From assembly GCA_004556155.1 (NCBI GenBank), contig SFIM01000007.1, positions 1-64,000 on the forward strand: DNA of 64,000 bases. Direction: 5' to 3'. Positions 39,419 to 49,300 of this stretch are shown here, one piece after another. How positions within the stretch are numbered: the first letter of the stretch is position 1; each line of letters begins with the position of its first letter. The notes under the pieces are model-generated. The model was not told the origin of the DNA. It did no database searches and saw nothing but the letters and a program-made list of their open reading frames with translations. The position numbers were made by a program, and so were the translations under genes. Source of the stretch: Clostridiales bacterium. GTDB lineage: Bacteria; Bacillota; Clostridia; Christensenellales; Aristaeellaceae.

Positions 39419-41302
39419 ATGTCCGATATGAAAAAAGGCAATATTTCCATCCATGCTGAAAATATCATGCCGGTGATTAAGCGCTGGCTGTATTCCGATA
39501 AGGATATCTTTATCCGTGAGTTGACGGCCAACGGCTGCGACGCGGTGACCAAGTATCGCATGATCGCAGGCGATGATGAAGACCTGCGCGTCACCGTGAC
39601 CGTGGATACCGAGGCCAAGGAGCTTCGTTTCACCGATAACGGCATCGGCATGACGGCTGAGGAGGTAGACCGCTACATCAACCAGGTGGCCTTCTCCAGC
39701 GCCGAGGAGTTTTTGAAAAAGTATCAGGGGGATAAGGATGGCGGCATCATCGGCCACTTCGGCCTGGGCTTCTATTCGGCCTTTATGCCCGCTGATAAGG
39801 TAACGATCGATACGCTGTCCTATCAGGAAGGGGCCAAGGCGGTGCGCTGGGAAAGCGAGGACGGCATGGCCTATGAGATGAGCGACAGCGACCGCGCCGA
39901 GCGCGGCACCACCGTGACGCTGCATATCACGGATGAAGAAAAGGAATTCCTGGATAGCCTGCGCGTGCGCGAGGTGCTGGAGCGCTACTGCGGCTACATG
40001 GCCGTGCCCATCTATCTGGTGGATGTGCAGGATGAAAAGCTCAAGGCCGAGGAAGCCGAAAAGGCTGCCAAGGAGGCTGCCGAAAAGGGCGAGGAAGCGC
40101 CTGCGCCCAAGGCAGCCGAGCCGATCAACGATACCCATCCGCTGTGGCTGAAAAATCCCCGCGACTGCACCGAGGAAGAATATAAGGATACCTACCGCAA
40201 GCTGTTCCACACCTTTGAGGAGCCGCTGTTCTGGATTCACCTGAACGTGGACTATCCCTTCAACCTCAAGGGCATCCTGTACTTCCCCCGTATCCGCAAG
40301 GATTTCGGCGGTCAGGAGGGGCAGATCAAGCTGTTCAACCGCCAGGTGTTCGTGGCCGATAACATCAAGGAGATCATCCCGGAGTTCCTGCTGCTGCTGC
40401 GCGGCGTGCTGGATTGCCCCGATCTGCCGCTGAACGTCAGCCGCAGCTTCCTGCAAAACGACGGGTATGTCAGAAAGCTCTCCGCCCACATCACCAAGAA
40501 GGTGGCGGACAAGCTCAACAGCCTGATGAACACCGAGCGCGAAAAGTACCAGACCTACTGGGACGATATCCATCCCTTCGTCAAGTACGGCTGCATCCGC
40601 GACGCCAAGTTCCACGAGGCCGTCAAGGGCAGCATCCTGTTCAAGACCACCGCGGGCGAATATCTGACGCTGGCGGAATACCGCGCCCGTAACGAAGGCA
40701 AGACCGAAAAGAAGGTTTATTACACCACGGATGCCGCGCGCCAGGCTGCGTCGGTGGCGCTGTACACCGCGCGCAATATCGACGTGGTGGTGATGGATTC
40801 CATCATCGATATCAGCTTCATGCAGCACATGGAGCAGCAGGAGGACGCGGACGGTCTGACCTTCGCCCGCGTGGACGCCGATGTGGACGGCCTGGTGGAC
40901 AAGGAGGCCGGGGACAGCGAGCTGGCGCTGGAGCCGCTGGAGAAGCTGTTCCGCGACGCGCTGGGCGACGAGCAGCTGAAGGTCAAGCTGCAGCCCCTGG
41001 CTGACGGCGATCTGCCGCTGATGCTGCTGGAGGATGAGCAGATGCGCCGTTACCGCGAGATGGCAGCCATGTACGGCGATAACTTCAAGCTGCCCGAGCG
41101 CGCTGAGGTGGTGCTTAACAGCAAGTGCGAGGCCATCCGTGCGCTGGCTGCGGTGAAGGATCCCGAGCTGCAAAAGCTGCTGGCCAAGCAGTATTTCGAT
41201 ATTGCCCGCATGTCCACCCGCCCGCTGGAAAACGAGGAGCTGAGCGCTTTCATTCGTCAAAGCTATCAGCTGGCTGCGCGCCTGGCGGAAAAAGAGGACT
41301 AA
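39419..41302 (+). CDS. htpG: Molecular chaperone HtpG (Hsp90)
   Basis: A 627-residue ATP-dependent chaperone. The GHKL ATPase domain has IFIRELTANGCDAVTK (usual ELISNASDA form is altered: Ser-Asn-Ala is replaced by Thr-Ala-Asn-Gly-Cys), DNGIGMT, and GHFGLGFYSAF. The middle domain includes RGVLDCPDLPLNVSRSFLQ, and the C-terminal dimerisation region is present. A charged Glu/Lys/Ala insert at about residues 205-235 is longer than usual for bacterial HtpG. GGGAGG precedes the start. A long perfect terminator follows. Confidence 0.95.
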   Translation: MSDMKKGNISIHAENIMPVIKRWLYSDKDIFIRELTANGCDAVTKYRMIAGDDEDLRVTVTVDTEAKELRFTDNGIGMTAEEVDRYINQVAFSSAEEFLKKYQGDKDGGIIGHFGLGFYSAFMPADKVTIDTLSYQEGAKAVRWESEDGMAYEMSDSDRAERGTTVTLHITDEEKEFLDSLRVREVLERYCGYMAVPIYLVDVQDEKLKAEEAEKAAKEAAEKGEEAPAPKAAEPINDTHPLWLKNPRDCTEEEYKDTYRKLFHTFEEPLFWIHLNVDYPFNLKGILYFPRIRKDFGGQEGQIKLFNRQVFVADNIKEIIPEFLLLLRGVLDCPDLPLNVSRSFLQNDGYVRKLSAHITKKVADKLNSLMNTEREKYQTYWDDIHPFVKYGCIRDAKFHEAVKGSILFKTTAGEYLTLAEYRARNEGKTEKKVYYTTDAARQAASVALYTARNIDVVVMDSIIDISFMQHMEQQEDADGLTFARVDADVDGLVDKEAGDSELALEPLEKLFRDALGDEQLKVKLQPLADGDLPLMLLEDEQMRRYREMAAMYGDNFKLPERAEVVLNSKCEAIRALAAVKDPELQKLLAKQYFDIARMSTRPLENEELSAFIRQSYQLAARLAEKED

Positions 41303-41323
41303 CCCTGCCTTGTAACCTATCAT

Positions 41324-41362
41324 AACGCAACGCCCGGAGGAATTTCCTCCGGGCGTTGCGTT
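41324..41362. terminator. Bidirectional terminator between htpG and the TetR gene
   Basis: A 19-bp perfect stem (41324-41342 with 41344-41362) with T-rich flanks on both sides separates two converging genes. Confidence 0.85.
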
Positions 41363-41381
41363 TGTTATATCGTTCTTATAC

Positions 41382-42065
41382 TTATAGTGTCCGAAGACGC
41401 TGCACCAGCCGCTCGGCCACGGGCAGCATTTCGTCCAGCTTGACAATTTCCATGCTGCCGTAGTCCATATCCAGCACGCGCTCCCACAGGAAGCGCGCGG
41501 CCTCCACCGCTTCGCGGAAAGCCTGAGCCGCGCCCGTGCCCTCCCGTACGCAGCGGGACAGCGTTTCGCAGATTTCATCATACATGGCGATGTGAATTTC
41601 AAATACCAGGTCTTCCAGTCCAGGCCGGGCGATATGCGCCTGCCCGGTTTCGCCCAGGATCATCAGCAGGTTTTCGATTTCGGGCTTTACCAGCTCACGC
41701 TGAGCGCCGCGCAGCGCGCCCTCCATCACCGCGCATTCGCCGCGGGAGCGCAGGCGAAGCAGCATGAACAGAAAATCCTCTTCCTCCGGCCGGAAGGGCT
41801 GCGTGCAGCGCAGCAGCACGTTCAGCCGCTCGCGCGTGCTGGTGACGCGCGTTTTCTTGTATGCATCAAACCACAGCCGCACCTTTTCCTCGCAGATGGC
41901 GGTCAGCACGGACAGCTTGGAATCAAAGTAGTGATAAAAGCTGCCCTTGCTGCATTGCAGCTCGGCCAGAATATCGTCCACCGTGGTTTCCAGATAGCCC
42001 TTGGCGCTGAACAGCCTTTCGGAGGCTTCGATGATGGATTGCCGGCGCACTTCGCCCTTGCGCAT
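41382..42065 (-). CDS. TetR family transcriptional regulator
   Basis: A 227-residue one-component repressor. The N-terminal HTH is TTVDDILAELQCSKGSFYHYF (about residues 26-46 with helix 3 at SKGSFYHYF). The C-terminal ligand domain is all helical and does not identify a ligand. The start at 42065 follows AAAGGAGCG. It lies between htpG and the vanW-type gene, 34 bases after the latter's stop codon region, so no divergent target is obvious; targets may be distant. Confidence 0.9.
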   Translation of the reverse strand: MRKGEVRRQSIIEASERLFSAKGYLETTVDDILAELQCSKGSFYHYFDSKLSVLTAICEEKVRLWFDAYKKTRVTSTRERLNVLLRCTQPFRPEEEDFLFMLLRLRSRGECAVMEGALRGAQRELVKPEIENLLMILGETGQAHIARPGLEDLVFEIHIAMYDEICETLSRCVREGTGAAQAFREAVEAARFLWERVLDMDYGSMEIVKLDEMLPVAERLVQRLRTL

Positions 42066-42099
42066 GTGCCTCGCTCCTTTCGACGCTGCTTGTGTAGGA

Positions 42100-44031
42100 T
42101 CAGTAGTTGTACTCGTCGATCCGGGAATACGCGCGATAGGTGGAGGTGCGCAGCAAATCGCGCCGTACCTCCACGCCGTTCTGGTAATAAACGCGGTAGG
42201 TCTTGTATACGTAGCCGTCGCGCGCTCTGCGGACGGTTTTTTTTTCGTCAGAGGCTAGGCTGGTGTTCAGGCGAAGCTCAATTTCGGTCGGCGCAGGGGT
42301 GGTTGATACCAGCTCGGTCTGCAAATCGATGCTGATGCCGTCCTTGAAAGCCACGCCGTAGATTTCCACCGTGCACTTGCAATCCTTGTTGTAGTTGTTG
42401 CCCGTTACATAGGCCACAATGAAAATAGGATAGTCGCTGGTGTTCTTGAATTTAAGGTCGAGGCTCTGCTCCAGCGACTGATAGCTTTGCCAGTCCACCG
42501 TCGCGTCGCGGCCGGGAGCCACGTAGGTGCTGGGCCAGGCATGCGGGCTGGAATAGACGATTTCCATGTTGGCCATGGCTGCGGCGTTAAACAGCGTACT
42601 GGATACCTGACACACGCCGCCGCCTACTTCCTCCACGCTTGCGCCCTGGGCAATCGCGCCGGCGGGCAGATAGCCCTTATCCACCGTGCGGCGGCCCGTG
42701 GTGCTGTTAAAGGAGAAGGTTTTGCCGCTTTCCACCGTGCCGGTCACGGCGGCACAGGCCAACTCGATGTTCCTGGTGCGGTTGTAGCCCTTGAGGTTGC
42801 CGGTGGAGGTGGTGTAGCTGGAAATCAGGCCGAAGCTCTGGTTCAGCTGCGCCACGGTGACATTGGGCTGGGTCTTTTTGGTGGCCAGGGTGACGGCGCT
42901 GTAATTGCGCGCGTCCATACGGGAGATAATGGCGTTGTAAATCTCCTCGCTGTCGATTTCCTGCCCCACCTGCTCGGGCATAAACTGAAAGCTGCGGCTG
43001 GAAAAATCAAACTGATAAATGCTTGCGTCCTGCGCTTTGACGTTCACGCGCTCGGCCAGCGTTTCGGCCAGCGCGCGCACGGTGGCTTTGTCATAGGTGA
43101 TTTGGGTGTACAGGTACGCGCCCTCCTGCCCGGCGGAGGAAACCTGCTGATACCGCGCCTCAAAGGGAGTGCCGCTGCCGCTTAGCGTATCGAGCATGCC
43201 CTGGCGGCCGATGGCGTAGGCCTCGTCCAGCACCGCGTCTATGTTGCGCGTCAGGGGCAGCTCGCGCTGCGTGATCGTCCAGGTCTTGCCGTCAATGGTT
43301 ACGGGCAGGGAAAACTGTTGATCGCTATAGGCGGCGTTCTGCGTCAGCGCCTGGCGCGCCTGATCGCGCGTCATGCCGCCCAGGTGCACGCCGTCCACAT
43401 GCACGCCGTGATAAAAGATATCCTGGTTGAGGGCTGCCACCTTTTCACGGAAGGCGGGATAGTGGCTGGAGTACAGCGACGAAACCGAGAACCCGCCGAT
43501 GATCAGCAGCGCGATGCAGCCGATTACCACCAGCAGCCACAGCCCATCGTGCGAGCGGCGGCGCGGCGGCGGGGTTTCACCGTAATCGCCGCCCTGATCG
43601 CGCGGGGGATAGTAAGGCGGCTGCGGGGGCGTGTTGTTTTGCGCAAAGCGCGGTGTATACTGCGGATATACCGGCGCGGTGGGCTGCTGATAAGGCGGCT
43701 GCGCGCTGCTGGCATAGGGCTGATAGCGGCTCTGCTGCGGGGGGGTATAGGATGCGCTGGCAGCATAGGACTGCTGCTGGGCGGGCTGAACGGGGGTGGA
43801 GGAGGCCGGGTACTCCGGATATTCGGGGTACTGTGCGCGCGGCGCGGCATACTGCGCCGGGGCGCTATCCTGGGGATAGGATGGGCGGGCGGTATCGTCG
43901 GGATACTGCACGCGGGGCGTATCGTCGGGATATTGCGGGCGGGGCGTATCGTCGGGATATTGCGGTCGGCGCACGCCGTCCTGCTGCGCTGCATGGCGCT
44001 GGGAGCGGCGCTGGCGCGGGGGCTGCTGCAT
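42100..44031 (-). CDS. VanW family protein with Pro-rich cytoplasmic head
   Basis: A 643-residue single-pass membrane protein. Residues 1-160 are rich in Pro, Gln and Tyr and contain tandem PQYPDD repeats near the N-terminus. One transmembrane helix spans about 164-190. The external part has a PG_binding_4 domain pair (about 200-400) and a VanW domain with FSFNSTTGRRT and EVGGGVCQVSSTLFNAA, ending in a basic G5-like tail. VanW-type proteins are thought to act at peptidoglycan; the biochemical role is unknown and resistance should not be assumed. The start follows GGAGAGGAGG. It has a consensus promoter. Confidence 0.87.
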   Translation of the reverse strand: MQQPPRQRRSQRHAAQQDGVRRPQYPDDTPRPQYPDDTPRVQYPDDTARPSYPQDSAPAQYAAPRAQYPEYPEYPASSTPVQPAQQQSYAASASYTPPQQSRYQPYASSAQPPYQQPTAPVYPQYTPRFAQNNTPPQPPYYPPRDQGGDYGETPPPRRRSHDGLWLLVVIGCIALLIIGGFSVSSLYSSHYPAFREKVAALNQDIFYHGVHVDGVHLGGMTRDQARQALTQNAAYSDQQFSLPVTIDGKTWTITQRELPLTRNIDAVLDEAYAIGRQGMLDTLSGSGTPFEARYQQVSSAGQEGAYLYTQITYDKATVRALAETLAERVNVKAQDASIYQFDFSSRSFQFMPEQVGQEIDSEEIYNAIISRMDARNYSAVTLATKKTQPNVTVAQLNQSFGLISSYTTSTGNLKGYNRTRNIELACAAVTGTVESGKTFSFNSTTGRRTVDKGYLPAGAIAQGASVEEVGGGVCQVSSTLFNAAAMANMEIVYSSPHAWPSTYVAPGRDATVDWQSYQSLEQSLDLKFKNTSDYPIFIVAYVTGNNYNKDCKCTVEIYGVAFKDGISIDLQTELVSTTPAPTEIELRLNTSLASDEKKTVRRARDGYVYKTYRVYYQNGVEVRRDLLRTSTYRAYSRIDEYNY

Positions 44032-44076
44032 GGCGTTCTCCTCCTCTCCGTAAAAATAAACCTTGGTATGTTTTTC

Positions 44077-44104
44077 ATTATACCATATCCGCGCCGGCTG
44101 TCAA
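44077..44104 (-). promoter_or_regulatory. Promoter of the VanW family gene
   Basis: On the minus strand TTGACA (44099-44104) and TATAAT (44077-44082) are 16 bases apart, with a TGG extension before the -10 box. Confidence 0.7.
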
Positions 44105-44138
44105 CGCGCGCTTTTGCGGAAAATTGTAAAATCCATGC

Positions 44139-45287
44139 TTAGGCGGCCTCGGACTGCTGGGCGGAGAGCGCGTCGCTCTGCTGCAGCATCCAGTCGATGA
44201 ATACGCCGTAGCCCTGCGTGGGATCGCTGACGAACACGTGCGTGACCGCCCCGACGATGCGCCCATCCTGCAGGATGGGGCTGCCGCTCATGCCCTGCAC
44301 GATGCCGCCGGTGGAAGACAGCAGCCGCTCGTCGGTTACGCGCAGCACCATGGATTTGGGCGCGGCGGCACTCTGACGGGATACCTGGGTGATCTCGATG
44401 GCGTATTCGCAGGCTTCCTGCCCGGCGATGGTGGATAGAATCGTGGCTGCGCCCGTGTGCACCTGTCCGCGGGAGGCCGTGGGCAGGCCCTCGGGATACA
44501 GCGCGCTTGCGGCGGGCGCCTCCAGCTGCCCATAGATGCCCAGCGCCGTGTTGACCTGCACCGTGCCCAGCGTGACCTGCTCACGCAGGAAGGAGCCGCG
44601 CAGCTCGCCCGGCGCGCCGCGCTGGCCGCGCCGGACATCCACGATTTCGGCCTGCATCAGCGCGCCCTCCCGTACAGGCAGCAGGCTGCCGGTATCGGAA
44701 TCGGTGATCGCGTGGCCCAGCGCGCCGTAAGTGCCCATGGCGGGATCATAATAGGTCAGCGTGCCCACGCCCGCCGTGCTGTCGCGTACCCATACGCCCA
44801 GCCGCCAGGCGCGGCTGCTTTCATCATAGCGTGGAGTGAGCAGCAGGTCGTTTTCCTGCCCGCCGCGCGATATGCGCAGCGACAGCGGCTGCCCCTGGGC
44901 GGCGTTGACGGCCTCGGTCAGCATGGCGCTTTCCAGCAGCGGCACGCCGTTGACGGATAGGATCATATCGCCCTCGCGCAGGGAATCGCGGCCGTTATCG
45001 CCCGCGCCCACCACCAATACGCCCTGCGTGCGGATGGCTACGCCGATAGCCTGCCCGCCGGGAATGAGCACGCGGGGGGCGGAGTCGCGGCTTTTTTCAT
45101 TGCCTGCGCCGAAAAACTGCGGCCATTGCAGCGTAATGACGGGGCGCGCCCGGCCTCCAAGCCGCTGATCCTGCGAGGAGGAGGCGCTGGCCGCGCTGTT
45201 CATGGGCCAGGCGCAAAGAAGCGCCGAGCCAATCGCCACGGCGATGGCCAGGGCCTTGCGCGCAGCGCTGATCCTGCCTTTTTTCAT
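44139..45287 (-). CDS. spoIVB: SpoIVB peptidase (S55)
   Basis: A 382-residue signalling serine protease. In sporulating bacteria it is secreted from the forespore, cuts SpoIVFA and so triggers activation of sigma K in the mother cell. A signal anchor covers about residues 10-35; a PDZ domain runs about 80-150 (SLREGDMILSVNGVPL). The catalytic His is in GALGHAITD (His192) and the catalytic Ser in QGMSGSPIL (Ser334). Length is slightly shorter than in Bacillus. It is the clearest evidence that this organism forms spores. The usual partner spo0A is not next to it in the window. Confidence 0.93.
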   Translation of the reverse strand: MKKGRISAARKALAIAVAIGSALLCAWPMNSAASASSSQDQRLGGRARPVITLQWPQFFGAGNEKSRDSAPRVLIPGGQAIGVAIRTQGVLVVGAGDNGRDSLREGDMILSVNGVPLLESAMLTEAVNAAQGQPLSLRISRGGQENDLLLTPRYDESSRAWRLGVWVRDSTAGVGTLTYYDPAMGTYGALGHAITDSDTGSLLPVREGALMQAEIVDVRRGQRGAPGELRGSFLREQVTLGTVQVNTALGIYGQLEAPAASALYPEGLPTASRGQVHTGAATILSTIAGQEACEYAIEITQVSRQSAAAPKSMVLRVTDERLLSSTGGIVQGMSGSPILQDGRIVGAVTHVFVSDPTQGYGVFIDWMLQQSDALSAQQSEAA

Positions 45288-45401
45288 GATGATATCGCCA
45301 TCCTTTCCTGCGGGCAGTTTGCGCGCATCTGCCGCCGCGCATGCGGGGAAAAGATTGGCTTACCAAATGATGTCAGAAAAATGACCGGGCCGCCCGGCAC
45401 G

Positions 45402-45431
45402 TTGACAAATATTTTTTGACCATGCTACAAT
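45402..45431 (+). promoter_or_regulatory. Promoter of the reductase/oxoamine synthase operon
   Basis: TTGACA (45402-45407) and TACAAT (45426-45431) are 18 bases apart, 50 bases before the SDR start codon. Confidence 0.75.
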
Positions 45432-45480
45432 GACACGGATTGCCTGAAAAGGATGCATTTGCCTGAAAGGGGCGGATTAT

Positions 45481-46287
45481 ATGCCACAAAAGATTGTGCT
45501 GGTTGTCGGAGCCTCCTCGGGTTTGGGCAGCGCGGCGGCGCAATGCCTGGCCGCGGACGGCTATATCGTATACGCCGCGGCGCGCTCCTTTGCCAATGGG
45601 GCGGAGCCGCCCACGGGCTGCCGCGCGCTGGCGCTGGACGTAAGCGCTGCGGACAGCGTGCATGCGGCGGTGGATACCGTGCTGCGCGAACAGGGGCGCG
45701 TCGACGCGCTGGTGTGCTGCGCGGCCAGCTTTACCATGTCGCCCATGGAGGAATTGCCCATCGATATCCTGGCCGATATGATGAACGTCAATTTTCTGGG
45801 CATGGCGCGCTGCGTACAGGCTGTAATGCCCGCCATGCGCGCGCAGAAAAGCGGGCATATCGTGCTGTTTTCCTCGCTCAACGGCCTGTTTTCTATCCCG
45901 TTCCAGGGCGCGTACAGCGCCACCAAGCACGCGGTGGAGGCTTATGGCGAGGCGTTGGCGCAGGAAACGCTGGGCATGGGAATCCATGTGACGGTGGTGG
46001 AGCCGGGTGACTGCCGCGGCGGTTCGCAGAAGTATCGCCGTGTGTATCTGAATGAAAACTCGCCCTACGCCGCAGCATTCGAGCACGGCACGGCCAAAAT
46101 CCACCATGACGAAACCAACGGCCTGCCGCCCGAGCGCGTGGGGCATGCGGTGGCCAAGGCGGTCGGGAAGAAGAACCCGCCCGCGCGACTGGTGGTGGCC
46201 TCGCTGGATCAGCGCAGCGCCATCTGGATGCACAAGCTGCTGCCGCGCAAGCTGTTTAATCGTATTGTTGCCGCTTATTATCGCTGA
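45481..46287 (+). CDS. Short-chain dehydrogenase/reductase, proposed amino-ketone reductase
   Basis: A 268-residue classical SDR. The NAD(P) motif is VVGASSGLG (residues 8-16), the catalytic tetrad includes SSLNG and YSATK (Tyr about 142, Lys 146), and GDCRGG follows in the substrate loop. The C-terminus is extended and basic (HKLLPRKLFNRIVAAYYR), which may bring it to the membrane, as in long-chain substrate SDRs such as 3-ketodihydrosphingosine reductase. It is encoded 30 bases before the acyl ligase-ACP-oxoamine synthase fusion, so it most likely reduces the ketone that enzyme makes. That role is inference from order. Confidence 0.85.
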   Translation: MPQKIVLVVGASSGLGSAAAQCLAADGYIVYAAARSFANGAEPPTGCRALALDVSAADSVHAAVDTVLREQGRVDALVCCAASFTMSPMEELPIDILADMMNVNFLGMARCVQAVMPAMRAQKSGHIVLFSSLNGLFSIPFQGAYSATKHAVEAYGEALAQETLGMGIHVTVVEPGDCRGGSQKYRRVYLNENSPYAAAFEHGTAKIHHDETNGLPPERVGHAVAKAVGKKNPPARLVVASLDQRSAIWMHKLLPRKLFNRIVAAYYR

Positions 46288-46317
46288 AAATGACCGACCG
46301 ATAAAAAAGGAGAAAGC

Positions 46318-49300
46318 ATGCCGACGCCCCGCGATCAAAAATGCGCCCTGCTGCGCAAAAACCTGTGTTTCGAGAACTTTTTTGAAACGCTGTGCGTAGA
46401 CCGCGATCAGACCGCCGCCATCTGGCTGGAAAACGATCGTGAGCAAAGCTATAATTATGAAGAATTTCACGCCCGCGCCCTGCAGACCGCCGCGCGCATT
46501 GACGATGCGCGCCTGGGCCGCCGCGACGGCTGGGTGGGCCTGTGCCTGGAAACCTGCGTGGATTGGCCCATCCTGTTCTGGGGTCTGCTGGCGGCGGGCA
46601 GAAAGCCTCTGCTGCTGGACCCCACCCTCAGCGATGCGGGACTGACCCACCTGCTTTCCCAGGCGGGGGCCGGGGCGGTGATCATCGGCAAGCGCCGCGA
46701 TGCGTTGCCTGAAATTGCCCAGCGCCTGCCGGGCGAATTGACCTCGGGCGCGTACAGCAAGGATTTCAAGCCCTGCTGGGCGGATCGCATCGCCCTGTGC
46801 ACCTCGGGCACCACGGCCACCTCGCGCGTGTATGTATACGACGGCCGCGCCATCTGCCTGCAGGCCATCGCCTTTATCGAGCAGCAGCGCGGCCGCTGCA
46901 TGACCAACGAAAAATACGGCCGCGAGCGCACGCTGTGCTTCCTGCCGCTCAACCATATCTTCGGCTTGATGACCAACATGATCCCCACCGCGCTGGAGGG
47001 TAATCCGCAGGTTTATCTGCATGACCGCGCGCCGGAAACCATCCTGAAGACCTGCCGTATCTGCAAGGTAGAACTGATCATGGCCGTGCCGCTGCTGATC
47101 AACGGCCTGTCCTCCGCCCTGCAAAAGAAGGTATCCAAGCTGTCCGCGCCCAAGCGCCGCGCCTTCCGCGCGCTGCAGAATACCTCCATCGCCATCCAGA
47201 CCGCATGGCCCGAGGGCGGCATGTGGATTGCCAAGCATGTGCTGTTCAAATCCGTTAACGCGCAGCTGTTCGGCCCAACGCTGCGGCAGATCGCCCTGGG
47301 CGGCGCGAACGCCCCGCAGGAGCACCTGCGCAATATCGCGGCGCTGGGCTATTGCGTATCCTTTGGTTACGGCATGACCGAAACCGCCGTGACAGCCTAT
47401 GACGGCGCAGTGGATATGAAGGCCCGCCTGTCCGGGTGCTCGGGCAAGCTGCTGCCCATCGCGCACGCAAAAATTGCGGAGACTGGCGAGCTGATCGTGG
47501 GCTGCGAGGCCATTCATATCGGTCAGCTGCGCGACGGCAAGCTGATTCCGCCCGATCTGGACGAGAACGGCATGTTCCATACCGGCGATATCGTGTGCTT
47601 TGACGAAAAGCAGCGCCTGCACATCGAGGGCCGCATCAAGGATGTGATCATCGGCGCGTCGGGCGAAAACATTTATCCAGATGAGATTGAAAACGCCTTT
47701 ACCGGCATTCCGGGCGTTGATATGATGACCGTACTGGGCACGGGCGATAAGGGCCGCGAGCAGGTGACGCTGGTGCTGACCCTGGGCGAGGGCATGCGCG
47801 ACGCCGCCCTGCGCGCGCAGATCAAGGCCGAGGTAGAGCAGCGCAACCGCACCCTGCCCGCGCCCAAGCAGGCACGTCTGGTGCTGTGCACGGCCGAAAA
47901 GCTGCCGCTTTCTGGCAGCATGAAGGTAAAGCGTGTGGAGCTGCGCCAGCGCATCGAAAAGGGCGAATTCCCCTGCGAAGCGCTCACGGGCAGCGCACCT
48001 GCGTCCAAGCAGACCGCTGCTGCGGCTCCCGCTCCCAAGGAGCAGGATACGTTGGTCGACCTGCCGGGACAGGATGATATTGAAAAGCAGGTGGCGGCCT
48101 TCTTTGCCGACGCGCTGTCCATCAGCCAGCCGGTAGCGCCCACCGCGCACTTCGTCAACGATCTGGGCGGGGACAGCCTGCAAATGCTGTCCGTGATGCT
48201 CAAAATTGAGGAAGCTTATGGCGTGCTGCTGACCGAGGATGAGATTGCCGGCTGCACCTGCGCCCGCGATGTGGCTCGCGTGATCCGCGCGCGGCTGCAC
48301 GGCGATCTGCCTGCCCAGACCCCCGCTCCCGAGGCGGGCAAGGTCAAGCGTATTACCCGCATTGAGGATACCCCGGAGTACGCCGCCTTGCAGGAGCGCT
48401 TCCGCGCCATTCACGGCGAGAATCCCTACTTTGTGTGTCATGAGTCCCCGCTGATGGATACCTCCGTGATGGACGGCCACGAGGTGCTCAACTTTGGCTC
48501 CTATAACTACGCGGGCATGTCCGGCCGTCCCGAGACCGTCAACGCGGCCATCGAGGCCACCAGGAAGTACGGCACGTCGGCCAGCGGCAGCCGTCTGCTG
48601 GGCGGCGAAAAGAAGCTGCACGAGCAGCTGGAAGCCGCCATTGCGGAGTGGAAGCACACCGAGGACGCGCTGGTGCTGGTATCCGGCCATGCGACCAACG
48701 TAACCTTTGTGGGCAATTTCTGCGGCAAGGGCGATCTGATCGTATACGACGCGCTGGCGCATAACTCCATCCACGAGGGATGCCGCATGAGCGACGCGGT
48801 ATCCAAGGCCTTTCCGCACAACGACGTGGCCGCGTTGGAAAGCATCCTGCGCGCGCAGCGCGATAAGTTTGCCAAGGTGCTGATTGTGTGCGAGGGCGCG
48901 TACAGCATGGACGGCGACGTGGCTCCTGTGCCCGAATATGTGCGGCTGAAAAAACAGTATGGCTGCTTCCTGATGGTGGACGAGGCGCACTCTGCGGGCG
49001 TGCTGGGCGCTACCGGCGCGGGCGTGGACGAGTTCTTTGGCCTGGCGGGCGACGATATCGATATCAAGATGGGCACGCTGAGCAAGGGTCTGGGCACCTG
49101 CGGCGGCTATCTGGCGGGCAAAAAGGCGCTGATTGAATATCTGCGCTACACGCTGCCGGGCTTTGTATTTTCGGTGGGCATGGCGCCGCCGCTGGCCGGC
49201 GCGGCGCTGGAAGCCGTGCGCCTGCTGCGCAGCGATCCTACCATCATGCAGCGCTTGCAGCGCAATATCAAGCTGTTTGTGTCCGAGGCGCATAAGCGCG

